This document shows positions 25,322 through 34,023 of a stretch of DNA of 64,000 bases, piece by piece. The position numbers were made by a program, and so were the translations under genes. This DNA is from Frondihabitans sp. Leaf304 (lineage in GTDB: Bacteria > Actinomycetota > Actinomycetes > Actinomycetales > Microbacteriaceae): the NCBI RefSeq assembly GCF_001423105.1, contig NZ_LMNV01000002.1, positions 1,470,242 through 1,534,241 of the forward strand. The letters are read 5' to 3'. Within the stretch, counting starts at the first letter, position 1; each line of letters opens with the position of its first letter. Below the pieces are notes generated by a model, which ran no database searches, was not told where the DNA came from, and saw nothing but the letters and a program-made list of their open reading frames with translations.

Positions 25322-26668
25322 CTACACCCCGAGCGCGGTCAACCCGCCGTCCAGCGCCTCCACGAGCCGAGGGATGTCGGCCGCGGTGAATGCGAGCGGC
25401 GGCCGCAGCTTGAGCACACTGTTGTTCGGCCCGCAGACGCTCGTGAGCACGCGCCGGTCGCGGAGCTGCTCGAGCAGGGCGAGCGCGACGCCCGAGTCGG
25501 GGGCCTGTGTCGCGCGATCGGCGACGATCTCGACGCCGGTGTACTGCCCCGAGCCGCGGATGTCGCCGATGCCGGGGTGCACGGCCGCGAGCTCTCGAAG
25601 GCTCTCGCGCAGGGCGGCGCCGACGGTGAGCGCCCTCGCCTGCAGCTCTTCGTCGCGGATCACATCGAGCACGGCCTGCGCCGCTGCGATCGCTACCGGG
25701 TTGCCGCCGAAGGTGTTGAAGTAGGGGCGCTTCGCGGCGAACGCGTCGAGCACCTCGCGCTTCGCGGCCATCGACGCGATCGGGATTCCGTTGCCCATCG
25801 GCTTGCCGGTGGTGACGATGTCGGGCACGAAGTCGTGGCGGTCGAAGCCCCAGAACGCCTCGCCGGTGCGGCCGAAGCCGGGCTGCACCTCGTCGGCGAT
25901 GACGACGCCGCCGTGCGCGTGGACGAGCTCGAGCGCCGACCGGATCATGCCGGGCTGGCCGAGGAAGATGCCGTCCGACGAGAACGACGAGTCGAGGATG
26001 AGACCCGCGAACCCGTCTGCCGACGCCTCGATCTCGGCGATGGCCGCTCCGAGCTGCCCGACCCACCAGGCTCCGGCCCCCTCGGCGGTCTCGGACTGCA
26101 GGCGGTAGGTGTCGGGCGGGTCGATGATGCGGAGCGTCGGGTCCATCTGCTCGGGGCCGCGCAGCGACGGCGAGTGCGCCGAGACGAGCGCCGTGTTGCC
26201 GTGGTACGCCTCGCTCGTCGCGATCCACGCGGTGCCGCCGGTGTACTCGCGGCCGACCCGCAGCGCGAGGTCGTTCGCCTCGGAGCCGGTGCAGACGAAC
26301 ATGACCTGGTCGATGGCATCGGGCATGGTCGAGAGGAGGTCGTCGGCGTAATTCAGCACGCCCTCGTGCAGGTAGCGCGTGTGCGTGTTCAGCGTCGACA
26401 TCTGCCGGTGCACGGCCTCGACGACCCTCGGGTGCGCGTGGCCGATGCTCGGCACGTTGTTGTAGAGGTCGAGGTATTCGTTGCCGTCGGCGTCCCAGGC
26501 GTGGGCTCCGAGGCCGCGCACGAGCTCGACCGGATGCTTGTAGAAGAGGCGGTAGGCCGAGCCGAGCACCTCGCGCCGCTCGGCGAGCGCCCGGGTGCGC
26601 GGGTCGAGCCCGTCGGCGTCCGACGCCTTGAAGCTGTTGCCGTCGAGGATGGATGCGGTGCTCGCCAT
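25322..26668 (-). CDS. Class III PLP enzyme, probable O-phosphoethanolamine phospho-lyase
   Basis: A 448-residue fold-type I PLP protein of the class III aminotransferase family. It carries the marks of the AGXT2L1/AGXT2L2 phospho-lyase branch: YLDLYNNVPSIGHAHPRVVEA, then LNTHTRYLH, VCTGSEANDLALRV, and DEVQPGFGRTG. The PLP lysine is in TTGKPMGNG. Such enzymes split O-phosphoethanolamine into acetaldehyde, ammonia and phosphate (or act on phosphohydroxylysine). The neighbouring divergent kinase and the ethanolamine permease favour phosphoethanolamine. An alternative ATG lies 33 bases upstream. A true aminotransferase activity cannot be excluded from sequence. Confidence 0.8.
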   Translation of the reverse strand: MASTASILDGNSFKASDADGLDPRTRALAERREVLGSAYRLFYKHPVELVRGLGAHAWDADGNEYLDLYNNVPSIGHAHPRVVEAVHRQMSTLNTHTRYLHEGVLNYADDLLSTMPDAIDQVMFVCTGSEANDLALRVGREYTGGTAWIATSEAYHGNTALVSAHSPSLRGPEQMDPTLRIIDPPDTYRLQSETAEGAGAWWVGQLGAAIAEIEASADGFAGLILDSSFSSDGIFLGQPGMIRSALELVHAHGGVVIADEVQPGFGRTGEAFWGFDRHDFVPDIVTTGKPMGNGIPIASMAAKREVLDAFAAKRPYFNTFGGNPVAIAAAQAVLDVIRDEELQARALTVGAALRESLRELAAVHPGIGDIRGSGQYTGVEIVADRATQAPDSGVALALLEQLRDRRVLTSVCGPNNSVLKLRPPLAFTAADIPRLVEALDGGLTALGV

Positions 26669-26858
26669 GGGGTTCCCGTCGTTCGGTGGGTGCACGTCCA
26701 TTCTCTCGATCGACGAGGAGGCGAGGGGGCCCGCCGTGTTGCCGGGACGTTACGAGCGCAGCCCTCAGGATGAATGGCGTGTTACCCGCGTGAACGGCTG
26801 GTAAAGGATCGCGTCTCAGGAGTCGGATCCTGAATTGTGGCCCCTAGGTTCGAGGCTT
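26669..26858. promoter_or_regulatory. Divergent promoter region of phospho-lyase and kinase
   Basis: A 190-bp intergenic region that must hold both promoters. It contains the words CTCAGGATGAAT and CTCAGGAGTCGGATCCTGAATTG (the latter reading TCAGGAG..ATCCTGA as an inverted pair) and the pair GTTACCCGCGTGAAC, any of which could be regulator sites. No clear -35/-10 pair could be chosen. Confidence 0.45.
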
Positions 26859-27938
26859 ATGACGATCTCGCACCCGACGACCGAGACCGTGCCCGCACCG
26901 TCGGGCACACCGGCCGGATCGCTGTCGGCCTTCGATCACGTGGGCCGCGGCGACGATGCTCCGCACTGGGTTCACGACGGCATCTGCCTCGCCTGGGGTC
27001 TGCCGCTCGCGGCGACCAGGGTCACGCTGATCGCGGTCTCGGAGAACGTGACCTTCAAGGTCTCGGTGAACGAGGATCCGAGTCTGGTCGTCCGTCTCGG
27101 ACGCCCGGGATACGCGGTGAGCGTCGAGCATGTGCGGAGCGAACTGCTCTGGGTGGAGGCCCTGCAGCGCGACGCGGGGGTGCCGACACCGTCACCGCGG
27201 CACGGGGCCGACGGCGACTTCGTGCAGTTCTTGACGGACGACGGCGGTGCGAGTTGGACGGCGGTCGGCTTCGACTTCGTGACGGGCACGATCCTCGAAG
27301 ATCAGACCGACTTCGCCGACCACTTCGTCGAGATCGGCCGACTGACGGCCCAGCTGCACGGGCACTCGCGGGGTTGGGCGCGACCGACCGGATTCCAGCG
27401 CTTCGACTGGACCGTCGACGACATGACCGGCGGCCTCGCGCGGTGGGGCGACTGGCGGAACGCCCCGCTGACGACCGGCGATCGCGCCGTTCTGGAGCGC
27501 GCCGAGACGACGGCCCGGGCCACCCTGTCGGGCATCCCGCGGACGCCGCAGCACTGGGGGCTCATCCACTCCGACCTCCGCCCCTCGAACGTCATGACCC
27601 ACGAGGGCGCCATGACGATCATCGACTTCGACGACTGCGGGTACGGCTACTTCCTCTACGACTTCGGGTCGGCGCTGACGTTCTACGAGCACCGCCCGTC
27701 GGCGCTCGAGATGGGCGCCCGCTGGCTCGACGGCTACCGGCAGGTCGCGACTCTCAGCCGCGACGACCTCGAACTCGCCGGAGCGCTGTCGCTGATGCGC
27801 CGGCTCACCATGCTCGGCTGGGCCACGACGCACCGGGCCGACGCGCTGCCCGCCGACCTCTGGGACGAGAACAAGCCCGGCACGGTCGAGGTCGCGGCGC
27901 GCTACAACGCCGATCCGCTCTGGCTCGTCGGGGCGTAG
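26859..27938 (+). CDS. APH-fold small-molecule kinase, probable ethanolamine kinase
   Basis: A 359-residue aminoglycoside/choline-kinase-fold protein. Catalytic motifs are the Brenner loop LIHSDLRPSNVM and the metal site IIDFDDCGYGYFLYD; the ATP-grasping N-lobe has ENVTFKVSVNEDPSLVVRLGRPGY. The homuserine/hydroxylysine kinase branch of this fold pairs with class III phospho-lyases in animals and bacteria. Here the kinase is divergent from such a lyase and near an ethanolamine permease, so phosphorylation of ethanolamine is the best guess. The ATG follows GAGG. Hydroxylysine or another amino alcohol is an alternative substrate. Confidence 0.75.
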   Translation: MTISHPTTETVPAPSGTPAGSLSAFDHVGRGDDAPHWVHDGICLAWGLPLAATRVTLIAVSENVTFKVSVNEDPSLVVRLGRPGYAVSVEHVRSELLWVEALQRDAGVPTPSPRHGADGDFVQFLTDDGGASWTAVGFDFVTGTILEDQTDFADHFVEIGRLTAQLHGHSRGWARPTGFQRFDWTVDDMTGGLARWGDWRNAPLTTGDRAVLERAETTARATLSGIPRTPQHWGLIHSDLRPSNVMTHEGAMTIIDFDDCGYGYFLYDFGSALTFYEHRPSALEMGARWLDGYRQVATLSRDDLELAGALSLMRRLTMLGWATTHRADALPADLWDENKPGTVEVAARYNADPLWLVGA

Positions 27939-28005
27939 CGGAGTGCGCCGCTCTGCCGGGATACGCGGTGCGGACTCCGATACCTGCCGCGGCACGTCGG
28001 TGTGA

Positions 28006-28023
28006 CCGCGATACGTATCGCGG
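28006..28023. promoter_or_regulatory. Perfect 18-bp palindrome between convergent genes
   Basis: CCGCGATACGTATCGCGG is perfectly self-complementary. It lies about 70 bases after the kinase stop and 30 bases after the stop of the convergent PucR gene. It could act as a bidirectional terminator stem without a loop or, more likely, as a protein-binding site. Confidence 0.5.
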
Positions 28024-28053
28024 CGGCCCGTCGGCGCGGCCGGCGGCCCGGCG

Positions 28054-29580
28054 CTAGGCGCGGGACGCCTGCAAGAGCGCCCACAGCTCGGCGCGACCGG
28101 CGAACGAATCGAGGTCGAGCTCGAGCAGCGTGCCGATCCGCGCGATTCGAGCTTTGAGCGTGTGCCGGTGCAGCCCGGCCTCGCGCGCCGCGGACTCCCA
28201 GTGGCCGTTGTGGTCGAGCCAGAGCCGCGCGCAGTCGACGAGCTCGCCCGGCTCGCCGACCAGCCCTCCGAGGCGACGCCGCGCGAGGTTCTCGGCCGCG
28301 GGCGACCACAGATCGTCGAGGAGCCCGGCCGCCGAGTCGCCGAATACGTGCACACCGGCGTCAGGATCCTGATCGAGGGCCCGCACCGCCTGCGCCAGCC
28401 CGGTCGAGGCTTCGGCCGGTGCCAGAACGGCCGACAGCCCCACCGGGAGTGCCGCGAGGGTGGCGCTGCCGGCCACCGCCCGCGAGAACGCGTCGGTCGC
28501 TGCTGCCGGCACCACCGCTACCACTCGTTCGGCAGAGGAGTCGGCGAACGCCAGCCCCTCCCGCGTCAGCTCGTCGAGGAGTCGATCGCGCTCCGAGTCG
28601 GCCACACCGGCCGGCAGCGGCACGACGGCGATCCGGAGGGCGTCGGGAATCTTCGACCCGAACTCGGCCGCGGCAGCCCCCGCCCCGGCGAGATGGCCGT
28701 CGAGTAGCAGCCGCACCAGCACTCCCCCGAGACGGCGCTCGAGTCGGCGTTCGGCGTCACCGTAACGGAGCAGCACCTCGACGATCGCGACGGCACCGGT
28801 GACGACGGCCTGCGTGGCGACGTCGTGCCGCCCGGCGCCGGCGATACCGATCGCACCTCGAAGGGCGCCGCGAGGCCCGAGGGTCTGCACAGTGGCGAAG
28901 CCGAGCCACTCGGGCAGCGTCACGTCGGCGGAGGCGCGGGTGCCGCGGCGCAGGATCCTTCGCCCCTCGTCAGCCAGAGCCCCCAGATCGACGGCGGCGG
29001 AATGCACCTCCACCACCGTCTCGCCCGAGGGCGAGAGGATCACCACGGCACCGCTCACCTGGTCGGCCAGCGTCTGCACGACGGCCTCGAGCGTGCCGGC
29101 GGTCAGGGCAGAGAGCGAGACGGCGCGCTGGGCAGCCAGAGTCCAGGCGTCGCGTTCGCGATCGCGGGCGGCGATGCGATCGGCCACCCAGCGGATCAGC
29201 GCGATGAAGGGGACCTCGTAGGGCACCTCGACGAGAGTGATGCCGCGAGCGTCGCAGGCGTCGACGAGGGAGGGTGGGGTGCCCTCGCGGATCACCTCGA
29301 GGCCGAACCCGAGGGCCACGACGCCGGCGTCGAGGAGGCGATCGGCGTAGCTGCCGTAGAAGGCAGCGTCGTCGTCGGCGGGAAACTGCGTGCCGGTGGT
29401 GAGCAGCATCGTGTCGCCGGTGAGGAACGGCGTGGGATCGACGAGATCGGAGCTGTGCACCCAGTCGATGGCGATATCGCGCCCGTCACCGTCGAGGCGG
29501 ACCCGGAGGCGGAGCGGCGGTTCGGCGAGGAGCCCGCGGACGGTCGGAGGCTGCACGGTCGGCGCGGACGAGGTCTTCAC
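28054..29580 (-). CDS. PucR-family transcriptional regulator
   Basis: A 508-residue regulator. The N-terminal PucR ligand-sensing domain spans about 10-135 (WVHSSDLVDPTPFLTGDTMLLTTG), followed by a GGDEF-like degenerate middle. The C-terminal PucR helix-turn-helix ends the protein (LWLDHNGHWESAAREAGLHRHTLKARIARIGTLLELDL). PucR proteins control purine, GABA and amine catabolism. It is divergent from gabT with about 145 bp between, so it is the likely activator of the gabT-gabD-puo genes. Confidence 0.88.
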   Translation of the reverse strand: MKTSSAPTVQPPTVRGLLAEPPLRLRVRLDGDGRDIAIDWVHSSDLVDPTPFLTGDTMLLTTGTQFPADDDAAFYGSYADRLLDAGVVALGFGLEVIREGTPPSLVDACDARGITLVEVPYEVPFIALIRWVADRIAARDRERDAWTLAAQRAVSLSALTAGTLEAVVQTLADQVSGAVVILSPSGETVVEVHSAAVDLGALADEGRRILRRGTRASADVTLPEWLGFATVQTLGPRGALRGAIGIAGAGRHDVATQAVVTGAVAIVEVLLRYGDAERRLERRLGGVLVRLLLDGHLAGAGAAAAEFGSKIPDALRIAVVPLPAGVADSERDRLLDELTREGLAFADSSAERVVAVVPAAATDAFSRAVAGSATLAALPVGLSAVLAPAEASTGLAQAVRALDQDPDAGVHVFGDSAAGLLDDLWSPAAENLARRRLGGLVGEPGELVDCARLWLDHNGHWESAAREAGLHRHTLKARIARIGTLLELDLDSFAGRAELWALLQASRA

Positions 29581-29630
29581 CCTCGGAGGTTATCCCCAAC
29601 TGCCGCTCGGTCCAGCAGTTCTCCACAGAT

Positions 29631-29643
29631 TGCCGAAATGGCA
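29631..29643. promoter_or_regulatory. Short inverted repeat in the pucR-gabT divergent region
   Basis: TGCC-GAAAT-GGCA lies near the middle of the divergent intergenic region, about 80 bases before gabT, where a PucR site would be expected. The repeat is short and could be chance. Confidence 0.3.
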
Positions 29644-29725
29644 GTCGTGGTGTCGGGGCCACTGCCTAGATTGGCTTCATTCGTTCGCTACGCCCCATTC
29701 ACCACGCACCATACGGAGGCCGTCC

Positions 29726-31075
29726 GTGACCACTCACGTCGAACCGCTCGTCGGCGGGCCCTCGCTGCCGCAGCAGCGGAAGATCGTCACCGAGATTCCC
29801 GGGCCGCGCTCCCGCGAGATCCTCGCCCGCAAGACCTCCGCGGTCGCCCGGGGCGTCGGCATCTCACTGCCGGTCTTCACCGACGTCGCCGGCGGCGGTG
29901 TGCTGGTCGACGTCGACGGCAACAGCTTCATCGACCTCGGCACCGGCATCGCCGTGACCGGCGTGGGCAACGCGGCCCCGCGTGTCGTCGAGGCCGTCCA
30001 GCGCCAGGTCGAGCGCTTCACCCACACCTGCTTCATGATCACCGGCTACGACTCCTATGTCGACGTCGCCGAGGCCCTCAACCGGCTCACGCCCGGTGAC
30101 CACGAAAAGCGCTCGGCCCTGTTCAACACCGGGGCCGAAGCCGTCGAGAATGCCGTCAAGATCGCCCGCTCGTATACCGGCCGTCAAGCCGTCATCGCCT
30201 TCGAGCACGCCTATCACGGGCGCACCAACCTCACGATGGCACTGACCGCCAAGGCGATGCCCTACAAGAGCGGGTTCGGCCCCTTCGCCCCCGAGATCTA
30301 CCGGGCGCCACTGTCGTACCCCTACCGCGACGGTCTCTCCGGGCCCGAGGCCGCGAAGCGAGCCATCGCGATGATCGAAAAGCAGGTCGGCGCCGCCTCC
30401 ACCGCGGCGATCCTCATCGAGCCGATCCAGGGCGAGGGCGGCTTTATCGTGCCGGCACCCGGGTTCCTCGAGACCCTCGTCGACTGGGCTCGCGAGAACG
30501 GCGTGGTGTTCATCGCCGACGAGGTGCAGACCGGCTTTGCCCGGACGGGCGCTATGTTCGCCTCCGAGCACGAGGGCATCGTGCCCGACCTCGTCGTCAC
30601 GGCGAAGGGCATCGCCGGAGGCCTGCCGCTCGCCGGCGTCACCGGTCGTGCCGAGATGATGGACGCCCCGCACGTCGGCGGCCTCGGCGGCACCTACGGC
30701 GGCAACCCGCTCGCCTGCGCTGCCGCGCTCGCGGCCATCGAAACCTACGAGGTCGACGACCTCGCCTGGCGAGCCCGCGACATCGAGACGCTCATGAAGA
30801 CGCGGCTGACGGCCCTGCAGGCGGGCGACCCGCGCATCGGCGACGTACGCGGGCGCGGAGCGATGATCGCGATCGAGCTGGTCGACCCGGCGACGGGAGA
30901 CCCGGATCCTGCTCTCACCGGTCGCGTGGCTGCCGCGAGTCACGCCGCCGGAGTGATAATCCTGACCTGCGGCACCTACGGAAACGTGATTCGCTTTCTT
31001 CCGCCGCTCTCAATCGACGACGCTTTGCTCCACGAGGGCCTCGACGTCGTCGCCCACGCCCTGGAGGAATCATGA
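29726..31075 (+). CDS. gabT: 4-aminobutyrate aminotransferase
   Basis: A 449-residue class III aminotransferase with the GabT blocks GIAVTGVGNAAPRVVEAVQRQ, FNTGAEAVENAVKIAR, FEHAYHGRTNLTMALT and the PLP lysine in VVTAKGIAGGLPL. It transfers the amino group of GABA to 2-oxoglutarate, giving succinate semialdehyde. The GTG start follows CGGAGG. Its stop overlaps the gabD start (ATGA). It is the first gene of the predicted putrescine/GABA operon. Confidence 0.93.
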   Translation: MTTHVEPLVGGPSLPQQRKIVTEIPGPRSREILARKTSAVARGVGISLPVFTDVAGGGVLVDVDGNSFIDLGTGIAVTGVGNAAPRVVEAVQRQVERFTHTCFMITGYDSYVDVAEALNRLTPGDHEKRSALFNTGAEAVENAVKIARSYTGRQAVIAFEHAYHGRTNLTMALTAKAMPYKSGFGPFAPEIYRAPLSYPYRDGLSGPEAAKRAIAMIEKQVGAASTAAILIEPIQGEGGFIVPAPGFLETLVDWARENGVVFIADEVQTGFARTGAMFASEHEGIVPDLVVTAKGIAGGLPLAGVTGRAEMMDAPHVGGLGGTYGGNPLACAAALAAIETYEVDDLAWRARDIETLMKTRLTALQAGDPRIGDVRGRGAMIAIELVDPATGDPDPALTGRVAAASHAAGVIILTCGTYGNVIRFLPPLSIDDALLHEGLDVVAHALEES

Positions 31076-32553
31076 CCACGACCGCCGCCGCAAACGAGAC
31101 CGAGCAGCGACTGCTCGACACCGTGCCGACGGGCCTTCTGGTCGGCGGAGTCTGGCGTGAGGCATCGGGCGGTGCGACGTTCGGCGTGATCGATCCGGCA
31201 ACGGGCGAGACGCTGATCGACGTCGCCGATGGCACGCCCGCCGACGCGATCGCCGCCCTCGACGCTGCTGTCGCCGCGGCCGACGACTGGGCCGCAACTC
31301 CGCCCCGCACCCGCTCCGAGATCCTGCGGCGGGCATTCGACCTCGCCATCGCACACCGCGACGAGCTGGCCCTGCTGATGACGATGGAGATGGGCAAGTC
31401 GCTGGCGGAGGCCCGCGGCGAGGTCACCTATGGCGCGGAATTCCTGCGCTGGTTCTCGGAGGAGGCCGTGCGTATCTCGGGCCGCTACGGCGCGAACCCC
31501 GAGGGCACCGGCACGATGATCGTGTCGCGCCGACCGGTCGGGCCCTGCTTCCTCATCACGCCGTGGAACTTCCCTCTCGCGATGGCCACCCGCAAGATCG
31601 CGCCCGCTCTCGCCGCCGGCTGCACGATCGTGCTGAAGCCCGCCGAGCTGACCCCGCTCACCAGCCTCTACTTCGTCCAGCTCCTGATCGAGGCCGGCGT
31701 TCCGGCCGGCGTTGTCAACGTCGTGTCCACGACCGACGCCTCCGGCGTCTCAAAGGCCGTCATGGCCGACGACCGCCTTCGCAAGGTGAGCTTCACCGGG
31801 TCGACCCCTGTCGGCAAGGTGCTGCTCAAGCAAGCCGCCGACAACGTGCTGCGCACGTCCATGGAGCTCGGCGGCAACGCCCCGTTCCTCGTCTTCGACG
31901 ACGCCGATCTCGACGCCGCGGTCGACGGGGCGATGCTGGCGAAGTTCCGCAACATCGGCGAGGCCTGCACCTCCGCCAACCGCTTCTTTGTGCAGTCGGG
32001 CGTCGCCGACGAGTTCTCGAAACGGCTCACCGCTCGTGTCGAAGCGCTCGAGGTCGGTCGCGGCACCGACGAGGGGGTGTCGATCGGGCCGCTGATCAAC
32101 GACGCCGCCGTCAACAAAAGCGCCGAGCTCGTCGACGACGCGACCTCGCGGGGTGCCTCGGTCGCGACGGGTGGGTCGAAGATCGAGGGGCCGGGATCCT
32201 TCTTCGCTCCCACAGTGCTCACCGGCATCACCCCCGACACCCGCCTGCTCAAAGAAGAGATCTTCGGCCCGGTCGCCGCGATCGCCACGTTCGACACCGA
32301 AGACGAAGGCATCGCGCTGGCCAACGCCACCGAGTTCGGCCTCGTCTCGTACGCCTTCACAACCGACCTCGCTCGCGGTCACCGCCTTATCGCCAAGCTC
32401 CAGTCGGGCATGCTCGGCCTCAACACCGGCGTCGTCTCGAACGCCGCGGCCCCGTTCGGCGGAGTCAAGTCGTCGGGCCTCGGGCGCGAGGGCGGCACCG
32501 AGGGCATCGCGGAGTACCTCGACACGACCTACACGCTTCTGCCCACGAGCTGA
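31072..32553 (+). CDS. gabD: Succinate-semialdehyde dehydrogenase
   Basis: A 493-residue NAD(P)-dependent aldehyde dehydrogenase. It shows the catalytic Glu in MELGGNAPFLVF, the nucleophile Cys in GEACTSANRF, and the cofactor loop FTGSTPVGKVLL. The SSADH-type PWNFPLAMATRKIAPALAAGC block and its coupling to gabT support oxidation of succinate semialdehyde to succinate. It could also take part in acetaldehyde removal, but nothing in the sequence shows this. Confidence 0.93.
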   Translation: MTTTAAANETEQRLLDTVPTGLLVGGVWREASGGATFGVIDPATGETLIDVADGTPADAIAALDAAVAAADDWAATPPRTRSEILRRAFDLAIAHRDELALLMTMEMGKSLAEARGEVTYGAEFLRWFSEEAVRISGRYGANPEGTGTMIVSRRPVGPCFLITPWNFPLAMATRKIAPALAAGCTIVLKPAELTPLTSLYFVQLLIEAGVPAGVVNVVSTTDASGVSKAVMADDRLRKVSFTGSTPVGKVLLKQAADNVLRTSMELGGNAPFLVFDDADLDAAVDGAMLAKFRNIGEACTSANRFFVQSGVADEFSKRLTARVEALEVGRGTDEGVSIGPLINDAAVNKSAELVDDATSRGASVATGGSKIEGPGSFFAPTVLTGITPDTRLLKEEIFGPVAAIATFDTEDEGIALANATEFGLVSYAFTTDLARGHRLIAKLQSGMLGLNTGVVSNAAAPFGGVKSSGLGREGGTEGIAEYLDTTYTLLPTS

Positions 32554-32575
32554 CCGCCAACGAGAGACGACCGAC

Positions 32576-33994
32576 ATGAGCACGACCCTCCAGAACTTCA
32601 TCGCGGGTGCCTTCGTGTCCGCGGTCGGCACCGACACGCTCGACGTGATCGACCCCCGTACCGAGGAGGTCGTCGCCGTGTCGCCCATCTCGGGTGCCGC
32701 CGACGTCGACGCCGCGATGGCTGCGGCGGCCGAGGCCTTTCCGGCATGGAAGCGCACCACGCCGAGCGCTCGCCAGAAGGCGCTCCTGGCTCTGGCCGAC
32801 GCTCTGGAGGCGCGCTCCGACGACCTCGTCGAGGCGCAGGCTCGCAACACCGGTCAGCCCAAGGCGACGATCGCCTCCGAGGAGGTCGCGGTCGGCGCCG
32901 ACCAGCTCCGCTACTTCGCCGGTGCCGCCCGAAGCGCCACCGGGCTCGCCTCGGGTGAGTACCTCGAGGGGCTCACCTCGTCGGTGCGCCGAGAGCCCAT
33001 CGGCGTCGTGGCCCAGGTCACTCCCTGGAACTACCCGCTCATGATGGCGCTGTGGAAGATCGGCCCGGCCCTCGCCGCCGGCAACACGATCGTGCTCAAG
33101 CCGAGCGACACCACTCCAGAGTCAACCCTGGTGCTGGCCGACCTGACCCGGGGCATCCTGCCCGACGGCGTCTTCAACGTGGTGCTCGGCGACGCGTCGA
33201 CGGGTGCGCTGCTCACTGAGCACCCTGTTCCCGGGCTCGTCGCGATCACGGGAAGCGTGCGCGCCGGGCGGGCCGTGGCCACGTCGGGTGCAGCCGGCCT
33301 CAAGCGGGTCCATCTCGAGCTGGGCGGTAAGGCCCCCGTCGTCGTGTTCCCCGACGTCGACATCGACGCGGCCGCCGAGTCGATCGCGCAGGCCGGGTTC
33401 TTCAACGCCGGTCAAGACTGCACGGCCGCGACCCGGGTGATCGTGCACCGCTCCATCCACGACGCGTTCTGCGACGCGCTGGTGCGGGCCGCTGAGGGCA
33501 CGATCACGGGCGCCGGCGACGACGCCTTCTACGGTCCCCTCAACAACGCCCGGCACTTCGCGGCCGTGTCGAACGCGATCGACTCTCTGCCCGAGCACGC
33601 CACGATTCGCACCGGAGGTTTTCGGGTGGGCGACGTCGGGTACTTCTTCGCCCCGACGGTGATCGCCGACGTCGAGCAGACGGATGCGATCGTGCAAGAC
33701 GAAGTGTTCGGCCCGGTGCTCACGGTGCAGTCATTCGACACTGCCGACGAGGCGCTCGAACTGGCGAACGGTGTGCGGTACGCCCTGGCCTCCAGCGTGT
33801 GGACTGCCGATCACACGACCGCCGAGCGATTCGCCCGCGACCTCGACTTCGGTTGCGTGTGGATCAACACCCACATTCCCCTCGCCGCCGAGATGCCGCA
33901 CGGCGGCTTCAAGCAGTCCGGCTACGGCAAAGACCTCTCGGCCTACTCGGTCGACGACTACACCCGCATCAAGCACGTCATGTCTGCCCACTGA
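32576..33994 (+). CDS. patD: Aminobutyraldehyde dehydrogenase
   Basis: A 472-residue aldehyde dehydrogenase, clearly distinct from the preceding one. It has TPWNYPLMMALWKIGPALAAGN, LELGGKAPVVVFPDVDIDAA and the catalytic AGQDCTAATRV, as in gamma-aminobutyraldehyde dehydrogenases. It converts 4-aminobutanal, the product of the next gene, to GABA. It starts 22 bases after gabD. The symbol is by function; other aminoaldehydes are possible substrates. Confidence 0.87.
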   Translation: MSTTLQNFIAGAFVSAVGTDTLDVIDPRTEEVVAVSPISGAADVDAAMAAAAEAFPAWKRTTPSARQKALLALADALEARSDDLVEAQARNTGQPKATIASEEVAVGADQLRYFAGAARSATGLASGEYLEGLTSSVRREPIGVVAQVTPWNYPLMMALWKIGPALAAGNTIVLKPSDTTPESTLVLADLTRGILPDGVFNVVLGDASTGALLTEHPVPGLVAITGSVRAGRAVATSGAAGLKRVHLELGGKAPVVVFPDVDIDAAAESIAQAGFFNAGQDCTAATRVIVHRSIHDAFCDALVRAAEGTITGAGDDAFYGPLNNARHFAAVSNAIDSLPEHATIRTGGFRVGDVGYFFAPTVIADVEQTDAIVQDEVFGPVLTVQSFDTADEALELANGVRYALASSVWTADHTTAERFARDLDFGCVWINTHIPLAAEMPHGGFKQSGYGKDLSAYSVDDYTRIKHVMSAH

Positions 33995-34023
33995 CGCCCA
34001 CCACCTCCCTCGGAAAGGCCGCA

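Noticed and set aside
25178-26773. A 531-codon plus-strand frame over the phospho-lyase
   Set aside because: Antisense shadow; the minus strand carries the complete PLP enzyme with conserved motifs.
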